Origin: Arthrobacter sp. V1I7
Lineage (GTDB): Bacteria; Actinomycetota; Actinomycetes; Actinomycetales; Micrococcaceae
NCBI RefSeq assembly: GCF_030817015.1
Contig: NZ_JAUSYS010000001.1
Coordinates: forward strand, 4,030,001-4,094,000
Direction: 5' to 3'
DNA: 64,000 bases
Below are positions 8,436-17,276 of the stretch, in pieces. A program made the position numbers and the translations under genes. The notes beneath the pieces were generated by a model. It had not been told where the DNA came from and ran no database searches. It worked only from the letters and a program-made list of their open reading frames with translations. Numbering within the stretch: position 1 is the stretch's first letter; each line of letters starts with the position of its first letter.

Positions 8436-9568
8436 TGCTCCTTTCCTATTGCACCAACGTCCACCCGGCCGAGGACCTCGACGGCGTGATCCGGCAGCTC
8501 CGCGAGTACGCCGGTCCGATCCGCCGCACGGTGGGCCTGGACACCCTCGGCATTGGACTGTGGCTGCCCGCCGGGCTGGCCCGTCAACTGGCTGGCAGTG
8601 CAGAGGACCGCAGCGCCCTCCTCGGCGTCCTCCACGCTGAGGGGCTACAACTGCACACCATCAATGCCTTCCCCTTCGGCGGCTTCCACAATGAGGTAGT
8701 CAAACTCGACGTCTACAAGCCGACGTGGGCCGAGCGTGAGCGGCTCGAATACACGCTGAACTGCGCGGAGGTGCTTGCGGCCTTGCTGCCCGAGGACATA
8801 GCCGGCTCAATCTCCACTCTCCCCCTTGCCTGGCGGGAGCCATGGACACAGGACGACGACGACGACGCCACTTCCGCGTTTGCCGAGCTAAGCTCCCGCT
8901 TGCGTGACCTTCGGGAGCGTACGGGAAAGACTGTCCGCGTCGCCGTCGAACCGGAGCCGGGATGCGTGCTCGATACAGTCGCCGACGTCGTCGGCTGGCT
9001 GGGGCCCCGAATTGAACGCGGCGTCGATCCGGAATTCGTGGGCTTGTGCGTGGACACCTGCCACCTCGCCGTTTCGTTCGCGGACCCGGCCGGCGCTGTC
9101 AACGAGGTTCATGCGGCAGGCCTGCGGATAGTGAAGGTGCAGGCGTCAGCAGCCCTGCACGTAACGGATCCGACCGACCCGGCAGCCCGGGAGGCACTGG
9201 CGGCGTTCGTTGAACCGCGATATCTCCACCAGGTTCGGGAGTCGCGGCCGGACGGTGTCATTGCCGCCGACGATCTCGACGAAGCCCTCGCTGACCTACC
9301 CGGAGAAAGCGCGTGGCGGGTTCACTTCCACATCCCCCTCCATCACCTGCCCTCGCCTCCGCTGGAGACCACCGTGGACGTGCTGCGGCGGACGGTCGCC
9401 GAAGTTGGTCAGCTGCCCTACGCGCCTGAGGTCCACCTCGACATCGAGACCTATACCTGGAGCGTGCTGCCCGGCTCATCGGTGGGCATCACCGACGGGA
9501 TTGCCGCGGAGATCGCGTGGGCCCAGTCGAACCTGTTCGAGGCCGCACCCGCTCCTGCGAACTCGTAA
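8435..9568 (+). CDS. eboE: EboE-like TIM-barrel metabolite protein
   Basis: 377 residues. The N-terminus LSYCTNVHPAEDLD is characteristic of EboE, a xylose-isomerase-like TIM barrel found only with other ebo genes. Further barrel motifs are AVEPEPGCVLDTV, GLCVDTCHLAVSF, VKVQASAAL, VHFHIPLHH and EVHLDIETYTWSVLP, providing possible metal ligands. Start ATG 8435 overlaps the eboB stop by one base. Family members were named for a role in metabolite traffic; a catalytic activity has not been fixed. EboF follows after 31 bases. Confidence 0.85.
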   Translation: MLLSYCTNVHPAEDLDGVIRQLREYAGPIRRTVGLDTLGIGLWLPAGLARQLAGSAEDRSALLGVLHAEGLQLHTINAFPFGGFHNEVVKLDVYKPTWAERERLEYTLNCAEVLAALLPEDIAGSISTLPLAWREPWTQDDDDDATSAFAELSSRLRDLRERTGKTVRVAVEPEPGCVLDTVADVVGWLGPRIERGVDPEFVGLCVDTCHLAVSFADPAGAVNEVHAAGLRIVKVQASAALHVTDPTDPAAREALAAFVEPRYLHQVRESRPDGVIAADDLDEALADLPGESAWRVHFHIPLHHLPSPPLETTVDVLRRTVAEVGQLPYAPEVHLDIETYTWSVLPGSSVGITDGIAAEIAWAQSNLFEAAPAPANS

Positions 9569-9599
9569 CGCCGCACGCCACTGACAACAAGGAAGAACC

Positions 9600-11000
9600 A
9601 TGAAACCAGTACTGCTGCTGAACGTCGTTGGCCTGACCGCGAAGGCCCTGAGCCAGATGCCTCGCCTGTCGCGGCTTGCTGCACAGGGATGGTCCTCGGA
9701 ACTGGCTACGGTACTGCCCGCGGTGACGTGCACTGTTCAATCCACCATGCTGACGGGGCTGGCGCCGGCGCAGCACGGGATCGTGGGAAACGGCTGGTAC
9801 TTCCGGGAACTCGGCGATATTTTCCTGTGGCGCCAACACAACAGGCTTGTCAGCGGCGAGAACATCTGGGAGGCCGCCCGCCGCCAGTATCCCGGGTACA
9901 GCGCAGGGAATATCTGCTGGTGGTACGCCATGGGGATGTCCACCGACCTGACAGTGACCCCCCGTCCGATCTATCATGCGGACGGCCGAAAGTCTCCCGA
10001 TGCCTACGTGCGACCAGCCGAACTGCACGACGAACTGGTGTCCCGTTACGGTGACTTCCCGCTCTTCCAGTTCTGGGGCCCGACGGCGACAATCCAGTCG
10101 AGCGAGTGGATCGTCAACTCCACCAGGCACGTCATGCGGAACCAGTCACCGAATCTGCTGATGGCCTACCTGCCGCACCTGGACTACGACCTGCAACGGT
10201 TTGGACCCGACTCGCCGCAGGCTGCCCACGCGGCTGCCGAGCTCGACCGCGTCCTTGCGCCGCTGCTGGATGAGGCCAGCGCGCGCGGTTACGCGGTAAT
10301 TGCGGTGGCCGAGTACGGGATCGAAGAAGCACGCACACCGGTGGACATCAACCGCGTCCTGCGCAGGGAAGGCCTGCTGGAGGTCTATGTGCAGGACGGC
10401 AGGGAGCAACTCGATCCATGGACCTCCCGGGCATTTGCCGTAGCTGACCACCAGGTTGCCCATGTGTACGTCTCCGACCCGTCGGACGTGGAACGGGTGG
10501 CAGCGGTCCTTCGTGGAACTGAGGGAGTGGACGAGGTCCTCGACCGGGAAGCGCAGGGCCGCTACGGGCTCGATCACGAAAGGTCCGGGGAGCTCGTTGT
10601 CATAGCGGAGCCGGGCGCCTGGTTCACGTATTACTTCTGGCTCGACGACGACCGGGCACCCGAGTATGCACGCGGTGTGGATATCCATCGGAAACCGGGC
10701 TACGACCCCGCCGAGCTCTTCTTCAACCCGGCGGACAACCTCGCGAAAGCAAAAGCAGGACTCAATCTGGTCAAAAAGAAGCTGGGCTTGCGATACGCCA
10801 TGAGCACCGTGCCCCTTGATCCAACGCATGTGCGAGGGACCCATGGACGGCTTCCTGATTCGCCGGACGGTACGCCCCTGATTATCGGTTCGCATGACCG
10901 AATCCCTTCCTCTGTGGAGGCCCTCCTGGCTAAGGGCAGCCAGGTGCCCGCCGCCGCAGTCAAGGGACTTGTGCTCCAGACCCAGGGGATAGACGGCTAG
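9600..11000 (+). CDS. eboF: Alkaline phosphatase/nucleotide pyrophosphatase family protein, EboF-like
   Basis: 466 residues, ATG 9600 after AAGGAAG. The N-terminal segment AVTCTVQSTMLTGLAP-AQHG has the nucleophilic Thr/Ser region of the phosphodiesterase/nucleotide pyrophosphatase branch of the alkaline phosphatase superfamily. Later metal ligands fit: YLPHLDYD, AEYGI and VADHQVAHV. There is no signal peptide, so a cytoplasmic place is predicted. As the last ebo gene it probably removes or exchanges a phosphate on the pathway intermediate. No clear terminator follows; the dehydrogenase gene begins 297 bases later. Confidence 0.83.
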   Translation: MKPVLLLNVVGLTAKALSQMPRLSRLAAQGWSSELATVLPAVTCTVQSTMLTGLAPAQHGIVGNGWYFRELGDIFLWRQHNRLVSGENIWEAARRQYPGYSAGNICWWYAMGMSTDLTVTPRPIYHADGRKSPDAYVRPAELHDELVSRYGDFPLFQFWGPTATIQSSEWIVNSTRHVMRNQSPNLLMAYLPHLDYDLQRFGPDSPQAAHAAAELDRVLAPLLDEASARGYAVIAVAEYGIEEARTPVDINRVLRREGLLEVYVQDGREQLDPWTSRAFAVADHQVAHVYVSDPSDVERVAAVLRGTEGVDEVLDREAQGRYGLDHERSGELVVIAEPGAWFTYYFWLDDDRAPEYARGVDIHRKPGYDPAELFFNPADNLAKAKAGLNLVKKKLGLRYAMSTVPLDPTHVRGTHGRLPDSPDGTPLIIGSHDRIPSSVEALLAKGSQVPAAAVKGLVLQTQGIDG

Positions 11001-11296
11001 CGCGGGCTTTCCTCCCCCATTTTGATCCCTGATGCGCGTCGTCTTGCGCACTACTTCGCCGCTCTCCTTTCGCATCCGCGTCCGCATTTAGCGTTCAGAA
11101 CAACAAAGCTGCAGCCTGGTGATCCTTCTATAGTTTCAACTGTTTCGGGCCCACTCTGCCTTGCGGCATCCCAAGAGGATAAATATCTCTGACTTTGTTT
11201 TTTGAAACCACTAGGCAATCTGATGACCTTCCATTAGCGTTTTAGTGACTTGAGTCCGGATGGTCGGGCTCCTCAATGACGAGAAGAAAGTAAACA
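11001..11296. promoter_or_regulatory. Intergenic region before the sugar dehydrogenase gene
   Basis: 296 bases with several AT-rich stretches (11110-11250), consistent with a promoter for the secreted dehydrogenase. Only a weak purine stretch (GAGAAGAAAG, 11281-11290) precedes the ATG. No gene, terminator or operator was recognised. Confidence 0.4.
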
Positions 11297-13498
11297 ATGA
11301 CAGTCAATCGACACGGGATAGCGGAAGCTTCCAGGCACCGGACCGATGCCACCGGTTACGTAAAGAAACACTCGGTTCGAGCGGGTGCGGGCCTGGCTAT
11401 GGCGGCCCTGATGGCCACCTCCTTCGCCATCGCACCGGCCCAGGCCCAGCGGGGCGGCGCTGCTCTCGAAGCGACTCCGCCCGATGCCAGCTTCCAGAAG
11501 GTGACTCTCAACGACGGCCCGGGCGAGCCCGTGGACCTCGCGGTGCTCCCCAACAATGATGTCCTGCACACCACCCGCGGCGGCGAAATCTGGCTCAATG
11601 ACGCAACGACCGGCCTCAACACCCTGGCCGCAACACTGGACGTCTACCAGCACGACGAAGAGGGCCTGCAGAGCATCGCGCTTGACCCCAATTTCGGGAC
11701 CAAGGACAACAACTGGATCTACCTCTACTACTCCCCGCCACAGAACACCCCTGTGGACGATCCCGCCACCACCGGCGTCAACGAGGGCGACGCACCCTTC
11801 AGCGGCACGGCAGCGGACTTCGAGAAGTTCGAGGGATCCCTGGTGCTTTCGCGTTTCCAGTTCGACGGTTCCTCCATCGACCTTGCCAGCGAGCAGGAGA
11901 TCATTGAAGTACCCGTGGACCGCGGCATCTGCTGCCACGTCGGCGGTGACATCGTCTTCGATGCCGACGGCAACCTGTACCTCTCCACCGGTGACGACAC
12001 CAACCCGTTCCAGTCGGGCGGCTTTACCCCGATCGACGAGCGTCCCAGCAGCAACCCCGCCCTCGATGCGCAGCGGACGTCCGCAAACACCAATGACCTG
12101 CGCGGAAAGGTCCTGCGCATCACGCCCAAGGACGGCGGCGGTTACACCATCCCAACGGGCAACCTGTTCCAGCCCGGAACTCCCCAGACCCGGCCTGAAA
12201 TCTACGTCATGGGCCTGCGCAACCCCTTCCGCATCGAATTGAGCCAGACCACCGGCGAGCTTTTCATCGCCGACTACTCCCCTGACGCGCGCACCGGCAA
12301 CCCCCTCCGTGGCCCTTCGGGCACCGGCAAGTGGGCAACAGTCACCGAGCCTTCCAACTACGGCTGGCCCTACTGCGCCACCGCAGAACTGCCGTACATC
12401 GACTACGACTTCGCTACCGGCACCTCCGGTGCAGCATTCAACTGTGCTGCTCCCGTGAACGAATCGCCGAACAACACCGGCCTCCGTGAGCTGCCTCCGG
12501 TCGCCCAGCCCGAGGTCTGGTACACCTACGGCGCCTCCGCAGAGTTCCCTGAACTGGAAACCGGCGGAATCGGCCCCATGGCCGGCCCCGCCTACGAGTT
12601 CGACGAGAAGGCAACCAAGGGCAACACCCCCGTCGCCTGGCCGTCCTACTACGACGGCAAGTCGTTCTTCTACGAGTGGACCCGCGACTACATCAAGGGC
12701 ATGACCACGGAGAACGGCAACCTCGCCTCGATCGAGAACGTCGTGGACTCCCTCGTGGTGGACAACCCCATCGACATGGAGTTCGGTTCCAACGGTGCCC
12801 TCTACGTCCTTGAATACGGCGACGGCTACTTCGGCGAGAACCCCGACGCGCAGCTTTCCCGCATCGATTACATCGGCGTAAACGGCAACCACAGCCCCGT
12901 GGCTGTAGCCTCCGGTACCCCGACGGCAGGGGCAGCACCGCTGGCCGTGCAGTTCTCGAGCGAAGGCACTGCCGACGCCGACGGCGACAAGCTCCGCTAC
13001 CAGTGGGACTTCAACTCCGACGGCGTTGTGGACTCCGAGGAAGCAAACCCCGCCTGGACCTACCAGGAAATCGGAACCTACACTGCCAGCCTGAAGGTCA
13101 CGGACCTGGGCGGCAAGCACCGTGGACGCCACTCCTCCGCCGAGGTGGCCATCGAGGTGGGCAACCAGGCACCGGTCGTTGAGTTCATCAGCCCGGTTGC
13201 AGGCCAGGACTTCCACTTCGGCGACACCGTCAGCTACGAGGTCCGGGTCACGGACGACCAGCCCGTGGACTGCTCGCTGGTCCAGGTGACCTACATCCTG
13301 GGCCACCACACGCACGGCCACCCGCAGACCACCACTTCGGGCTGCGTCGGAACCCTGACCACTGCCGTCCCCGAGGGCCATGACCCCGCCGTTGACGACC
13401 TCTCGGCAGTCTTCAGCGCAAGCTACACCGACGCCGGCGACGCGGCATCGGCTCCGCTGACCGGAACCGCTGAAGTAGTGCTGATGGCGGGCAGCTGA
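11297..13498 (+). CDS. Secreted PQQ-dependent sugar dehydrogenase-like protein with PKD domain
   Basis: 733 residues. A long n-region and hydrophobic core end in APAQA, so cleavage near residue 50 and secretion are predicted. Residues about 60-520 are a glucose/sorbosone-dehydrogenase six-bladed propeller (HDEEGLQSIALDPNF, CCHVGGDIVFDADGNLYLSTGDD, LRGKVLRI, GLRNPFR, NYGWPYC). A PKD domain follows at about 533-625 (YQWDFNSDGVVDS) and an Ig-like domain to the end. Family members oxidise aldoses or polyols outside the cell using PQQ. No PQQ biosynthesis genes are in the window, so the cofactor is unproven. It resembles the first half of the protein at 25525-28650. A strong hairpin terminator lies 48 bases downstream. 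Confidence 0.85.
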   Translation: MTVNRHGIAEASRHRTDATGYVKKHSVRAGAGLAMAALMATSFAIAPAQAQRGGAALEATPPDASFQKVTLNDGPGEPVDLAVLPNNDVLHTTRGGEIWLNDATTGLNTLAATLDVYQHDEEGLQSIALDPNFGTKDNNWIYLYYSPPQNTPVDDPATTGVNEGDAPFSGTAADFEKFEGSLVLSRFQFDGSSIDLASEQEIIEVPVDRGICCHVGGDIVFDADGNLYLSTGDDTNPFQSGGFTPIDERPSSNPALDAQRTSANTNDLRGKVLRITPKDGGGYTIPTGNLFQPGTPQTRPEIYVMGLRNPFRIELSQTTGELFIADYSPDARTGNPLRGPSGTGKWATVTEPSNYGWPYCATAELPYIDYDFATGTSGAAFNCAAPVNESPNNTGLRELPPVAQPEVWYTYGASAEFPELETGGIGPMAGPAYEFDEKATKGNTPVAWPSYYDGKSFFYEWTRDYIKGMTTENGNLASIENVVDSLVVDNPIDMEFGSNGALYVLEYGDGYFGENPDAQLSRIDYIGVNGNHSPVAVASGTPTAGAAPLAVQFSSEGTADADGDKLRYQWDFNSDGVVDSEEANPAWTYQEIGTYTASLKVTDLGGKHRGRHSSAEVAIEVGNQAPVVEFISPVAGQDFHFGDTVSYEVRVTDDQPVDCSLVQVTYILGHHTHGHPQTTTSGCVGTLTTAVPEGHDPAVDDLSAVFSASYTDAGDAASAPLTGTAEVVLMAGS

Positions 13499-13546
13499 TG
13501 CTCTTCGAGTACCAGTGATTGCACCGTAAGGGCCACCCGGCCTGAG

Positions 13547-13595
13547 AAAACCGGGCCCTGTCCCAGCCCATGCTGGGGACAGGGCCCGGTTTTTC
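13547..13595. terminator. Bidirectional rho-independent terminator
   Basis: A GC-rich stem (14 pairs, CCGGGCCCTGTCCC with its complement) closes on a short loop and is flanked by A-tracts and T-tracts (AAAA on the left, TTTTT on the right). It sits between the convergent dehydrogenase and ROK genes and can end transcripts from both sides. Confidence 0.85.
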
Positions 13596-13649
13596 GTTAA
13601 TAAAGCCGCGGCGGGGTGGCGCAAGCGCAAACGGCGAGCGCCCGTGGTG

Positions 13650-14885
13650 CTATGTGCGCAGGAAGCCGGCCGGATCCCGGATGAGGGGTTCGAAGGCGAG
13701 CTCTGCGGCACCGACCAGGATGGGATCTTCGCCCAGGGGGGCCAGCTCAATGGCCACGCTCTCCCGGGGACCGCGCGTTCCGGGAGTGCGCAACGCCTCG
13801 TTGAGGGCATCCGGTGCGGCGCGAACGAGGATGCGCAGGAACCCGCCCAACACGATCAGGGAGGGATTCAGCAGGTTGACGACACTCTTCAGTCCGATGG
13901 CCAAGAGCTGGACCTGCCGGTCGATGATCCCCCGCAGCTCGTGGGACGCTGATTCGTCCTGCAGCTTCTCCAGCACGGCCTCTTCGAGGTTTTCCGTCTC
14001 GCCGGCCGGAAGGCCGACGGCGGCAATCAGCTGTTCACGGGTGATCTCGGCCTCGAGGCAGCCGAAAGACCCACACGTGCATTCCGCGCCGCCCGAACGC
14101 ACGTGGGTGTGCCCCAGCTGGCCCGCGAACCCGGTGGCACCGCGAACGAGGCGGCCTTCGCTGATGACACCTCCACCGATGCCGCTCGCTCCTCCGTAGA
14201 GGTAGACAAAGTCCGAAACGTCGCGGCCGGCGCCGAAGGTCGCCTGGGCACGCGCGCCTACGACGGCGTCATTTGCGGCGATGACCGGGAGTTTCAAGGC
14301 ATCGCTGAGGAGCGCTGCGAGCGGTTGGTCGCGCCAGCCCAGATGCGGGGCCTCGATAACGGTGCCGTCCACGGGATCCACCAGACCGGGTATAGCGAGC
14401 CCCACGCCCACGATCCGGTGCCCGACAGGCAGGGAGGTGCGCATTCCCGTATAGATGGCCGTCACGATGTTCACGACCTCCGGCACCGACGGAGCGCGGA
14501 CGGTATGGAAGCGGACAGGGTTGACGATGTGTCCGCCCATGGAAACAAGCGCCACGCTGACCACATCGATGTCCGGGTTGACGCACAGTGCCAGCGCTCC
14601 TGGGCTCGGCTCAATCATGATGCTGGGGCGGCCGTGCTGCTGCCCGGGGTCCAGGTCGCTCTCCCGGACCAGACCGAGCTGGACAAGTTCACCGACGAGC
14701 GCGCCGATCGTCGATCGGTTGAGCCCGGTGGCACGCGTGAGTTGCGCGCGGGAAATACCCGACGCGGAGTGCACCAGGCCCAGCACCGTGGACAGATTGT
14801 GCTGCCGGGTGGAATCGCGGTTGTTTCCCAGGTTGGTGCCGACGACCGCGCGCCGGATGCGTTCATCGTACGGCGGTATCGTCAT
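13650..14885 (-). CDS. ROK family transcriptional regulator
   Basis: 411 residues. The N-terminal winged helix-turn-helix (about 30-75, SRAQLTRATGLNRSTIGAL) is followed by the ROK domain with the zinc motif CTCGSFGCLE and the GLAIPGLVD segment. ROK repressors respond to sugars or sugar phosphates. It is convergent with the secreted dehydrogenase and lies next to the polyprenyl synthase; together with the ROK gene at 1365 it brackets the ebo-like cluster, so control of that cluster or of the nearby ABC transporter is plausible. Target and ligand are inferred from position. Confidence 0.87.
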   Translation of the reverse strand: MTIPPYDERIRRAVVGTNLGNNRDSTRQHNLSTVLGLVHSASGISRAQLTRATGLNRSTIGALVGELVQLGLVRESDLDPGQQHGRPSIMIEPSPGALALCVNPDIDVVSVALVSMGGHIVNPVRFHTVRAPSVPEVVNIVTAIYTGMRTSLPVGHRIVGVGLAIPGLVDPVDGTVIEAPHLGWRDQPLAALLSDALKLPVIAANDAVVGARAQATFGAGRDVSDFVYLYGGASGIGGGVISEGRLVRGATGFAGQLGHTHVRSGGAECTCGSFGCLEAEITREQLIAAVGLPAGETENLEEAVLEKLQDESASHELRGIIDRQVQLLAIGLKSVVNLLNPSLIVLGGFLRILVRAAPDALNEALRTPGTRGPRESVAIELAPLGEDPILVGAAELAFEPLIRDPAGFLRT

Positions 14886-15068
14886 GCCGCAACATCAGGA
14901 ATCCGACCTGATGAGATGCGTTGAAGGAAGAGCACCACGGCAGGCGCCGACGTCTTCCCTTCCACCCCGGTTCAGGTCCTTCCTGGCAGATCGCCTTGAT
15001 GCCGGATTAGTTCCTTCATGATAGCGGCAGACCGGGCCGTATCCGCGGGGTGAATCGCCAGGGCGCCG

Positions 15069-16151
15069 TCAGTGGGAGCCGATGCCCGAGATAACGGCGA
15101 ACAGCATGCGCTCAAGGCTCCTGCCCAGGGCATCCGGTACACCGTCGGACTCCAGGTGCATCACTGCGAGGTGGGCGTTCTCGGTGGCCAGGTTGACGGC
15201 ATAATCCTTTGCACCGCAGGAGACGAGCACGGACCGGACATCCTCCGCATGTGCAGCGGTCATGTCCTGGGATCCGATGAGTGGAGCGATACTGCTCCAT
15301 TCCGGACGGGTAGCCGCATAGGAGAGCAGGGCCGTCCTTTTGCCCTCCCGGAGATCCCCCCAAGTGGTTTTCCCCGTGCGGTTCTCCTTGCCGAAAACGC
15401 CGAGCACATCATCTGCAATCTGATACGCAATTCCGGCGTAGCGGCCAAAGGCAGTCAGCGCGGTCACCACCGGTTCCGGTGCTGCGGCCAGCACGGCACC
15501 CGCCTGCAGCGGCGCCTCGAATGAATAGACGGATGTCTTCTGGTGTGCCGTCCTGGTGATCTCTTCGAGTGAAGGCATCTCCGGAGTCCGGCTGAACTCG
15601 ATGTCCAGCACCTCACCGCCGACGGAGGAGAAGATTGCGTCGTCGAGGATCCCGTGCAGCCGCTGGCGTACGGCGGGGGGAGCTTCAATGGCCGTCAACA
15701 GGCGGTAGGCGCCGGACAGTGCCAGATCCCCGGCAAGAAGCGCTGCCGAGACTCCCGCGTGGTCTGCCGCCGCATGAGACTCGCCGGCACGCAGAGCGCG
15801 GCTTCGGTAGTGCCCCGACACATTCGGGATGCCTCGCCGAAGGACATCCCGGTCAATGACGTCGTCGTGGATGAGCAGCGCGCTGTGCAGGAGCTCGTAG
15901 GAGGCGGCGAGCGCTGCGGCGCTGCCGAAATCAGCGCCGCCAAGCTGGCGGTATGCCAGCATGACCAACCGCGGGCGGGAGCGTTTGCCGCCCGCGGTTG
16001 CTCTTTCAAGTGCCTCCCAGAGTCCGAGGTAGGCAGCGTTCACGGAGACGGCGCGGAGCTTGGCATCAGCGAAGAACCGCTGGAGCCCGTCCTCGACAAG
16101 CTCGAGGTCAGCCATGCCGTTCAGTGCATAGTCCACGTTCAGGAAGTTCAC
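15069..16151 (-). CDS. Polyprenyl (geranylgeranyl-type) diphosphate synthase
   Basis: 360 residues, GTG start at 16151 with GGAGG upstream. Trans-isoprenyl synthases add isopentenyl diphosphate units to an allylic diphosphate. The first Asp-rich motif (HDDVIDRD) and the second region (IADDVLGVFG) are present, as are GKRSRPRL and ALLAGDLAL. Chain length cannot be read reliably. A housekeeping version would be elsewhere; here it stands between the ebo-like cluster with its UbiA prenyltransferase and a sugar ABC operon, so it may make the prenyl donor for EboC. The hairpin at 16191-16218 separates it from the upstream ABC genes. Confidence 0.87.
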   Translation of the reverse strand: MNFLNVDYALNGMADLELVEDGLQRFFADAKLRAVSVNAAYLGLWEALERATAGGKRSRPRLVMLAYRQLGGADFGSAAALAASYELLHSALLIHDDVIDRDVLRRGIPNVSGHYRSRALRAGESHAAADHAGVSAALLAGDLALSGAYRLLTAIEAPPAVRQRLHGILDDAIFSSVGGEVLDIEFSRTPEMPSLEEITRTAHQKTSVYSFEAPLQAGAVLAAAPEPVVTALTAFGRYAGIAYQIADDVLGVFGKENRTGKTTWGDLREGKRTALLSYAATRPEWSSIAPLIGSQDMTAAHAEDVRSVLVSCGAKDYAVNLATENAHLAVMHLESDGVPDALGRSLERMLFAVISGIGSH

Positions 16152-16190
16152 TGCCCCGCCCTCCGATTGGTTGTCCTGGCCACGGGATTG

Positions 16191-16218
16191 CCGGGAGCCG
16201 TCTATAACCGGCTCCCGG
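16191..16218 (-). terminator. Hairpin between ABC operon and polyprenyl synthase
   Basis: A perfect 10-bp inverted repeat (CCGGGAGCCG / CGGCTCCCGG) with an 8-base loop directly after the permease stop. There is no T-run, so termination may be partial. Confidence 0.55.
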
Positions 16219-16223
16219 CGCGC

Positions 16224-17276
16224 CTAGCTTTTCCCGCTGCGCGGACCGCGTGCCGCGAAGCGCTGCTGCAGCAGGACCGCGACGACGATGATCAGGCCCT
16301 TGGCGAGTGCCTGCACGGAGGTGTCCATGTTGTTCTGGGTGAAGACGTTGGTCAGGGTGCTGAAGATCAGCACGCCCAGAACGGTGCCCATGATCGTGCC
16401 GCGCCCGCCGATGAGCAGCGTCCCGCCGACGACGACGGCGGCGATGGCATCCAGCTCAAGGAGCATGCCGTGGGTCGAGGTTCCTGCGGTGGTGCGGCCG
16501 AGCATCATCACGCCGGCGATACCCGCGGCAAGCCCGGCGAGCATGTACAGGTAGACGAGGTGGCGCTTGACCCTGATTCCGGCGAGCCGGGATGCTTCGA
16601 GGTTTCCGCCGATGGCGATTGTCCGGCGGCCGAAGGTGGTGCGGTTGAGGAGGAACCAGCTGGCCGCGGCCACAAGGACGAAAATCCAGATCAGGACGGG
16701 GATTCCCAGCACTTCGGCGCGCATGACCTGCAGGAAGTCGCGGTTGGTGACAATCTGCGTGCGGCGGCCCGAGATGAGTTCGGCCAGGCCGCGCGCGCCG
16801 ACCAGCATGGCCAGGGTGGCAATGAAGGCCACCACGTTGCCATAGGCGATGACGAGCCCGTTGATCAGGCCGGCGCCGAGGCCAACCGCGAGTGGCACAA
16901 GAACAATGAGGACCCAGGAGGACTGTGTTGCTGCCAGCTGGACGCTGGCCAGGCTTGCCACCACCGTGGTCAGGCCCAGGACCGAACCGACGGAGAGGTC
17001 GATGCCGCCTGCGGTGATCACAAACGTGACCCCGATGCTGAGCACACCGATAATGGAGGCGTACCGGAGGATGGTCAGGATGTTCTCAAGGTTGAGGAAC
17101 CGGTCGCCGCTGGTGGCGGCACCCACCACGAAGAGCAGCGCGAGAGCGATCACCAGCCCCAGGCTGCGGCCCGCGGGACCCCGCAGGAAGTTCTGCAGGG
17201 GATTGGCCCTGGGGGCGCTGTGGTCGGCCGGCGCGACGGTACGCGGCTCGGCCACCTTGGTATTCTGCTCGCTCAC
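16224..17276 (-). CDS. Sugar ABC transporter permease (RbsC type)
   Basis: 350 residues with many hydrophobic segments and the family signatures GGIDLSVGSVLGL and GRRTIAIGGN-EASRLAGI. It forms the membrane channel for a ribose-type importer (CUT2 class). Its start overlaps the ATPase stop by 4 bases, and the binding lipoprotein gene at 18948 is divergent, which together make a complete importer. Substrate is not determined from sequence; the location beside a Gfo/Idh/MocA dehydrogenase and the ebo-like cluster suggests a cyclitol or sugar. Confidence 0.9.
   Translation of the reverse strand: MSEQNTKVAEPRTVAPADHSAPRANPLQNFLRGPAGRSLGLVIALALLFVVGAATSGDRFLNLENILTILRYASIIGVLSIGVTFVITAGGIDLSVGSVLGLTTVVASLASVQLAATQSSWVLIVLVPLAVGLGAGLINGLVIAYGNVVAFIATLAMLVGARGLAELISGRRTQIVTNRDFLQVMRAEVLGIPVLIWIFVLVAAASWFLLNRTTFGRRTIAIGGNLEASRLAGIRVKRHLVYLYMLAGLAAGIAGVMMLGRTTAGTSTHGMLLELDAIAAVVVGGTLLIGGRGTIMGTVLGVLIFSTLTNVFTQNNMDTSVQALAKGLIIVVAVLLQQRFAARGPRSGKS

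Noticed and set aside
11273..13810. 845-codon open frame on the minus strand
   Set aside because: Antisense to the PQQ-type dehydrogenase; Val/Gly/Arg-rich composition typical of a shadow frame in high-GC DNA and no recognisable domain.
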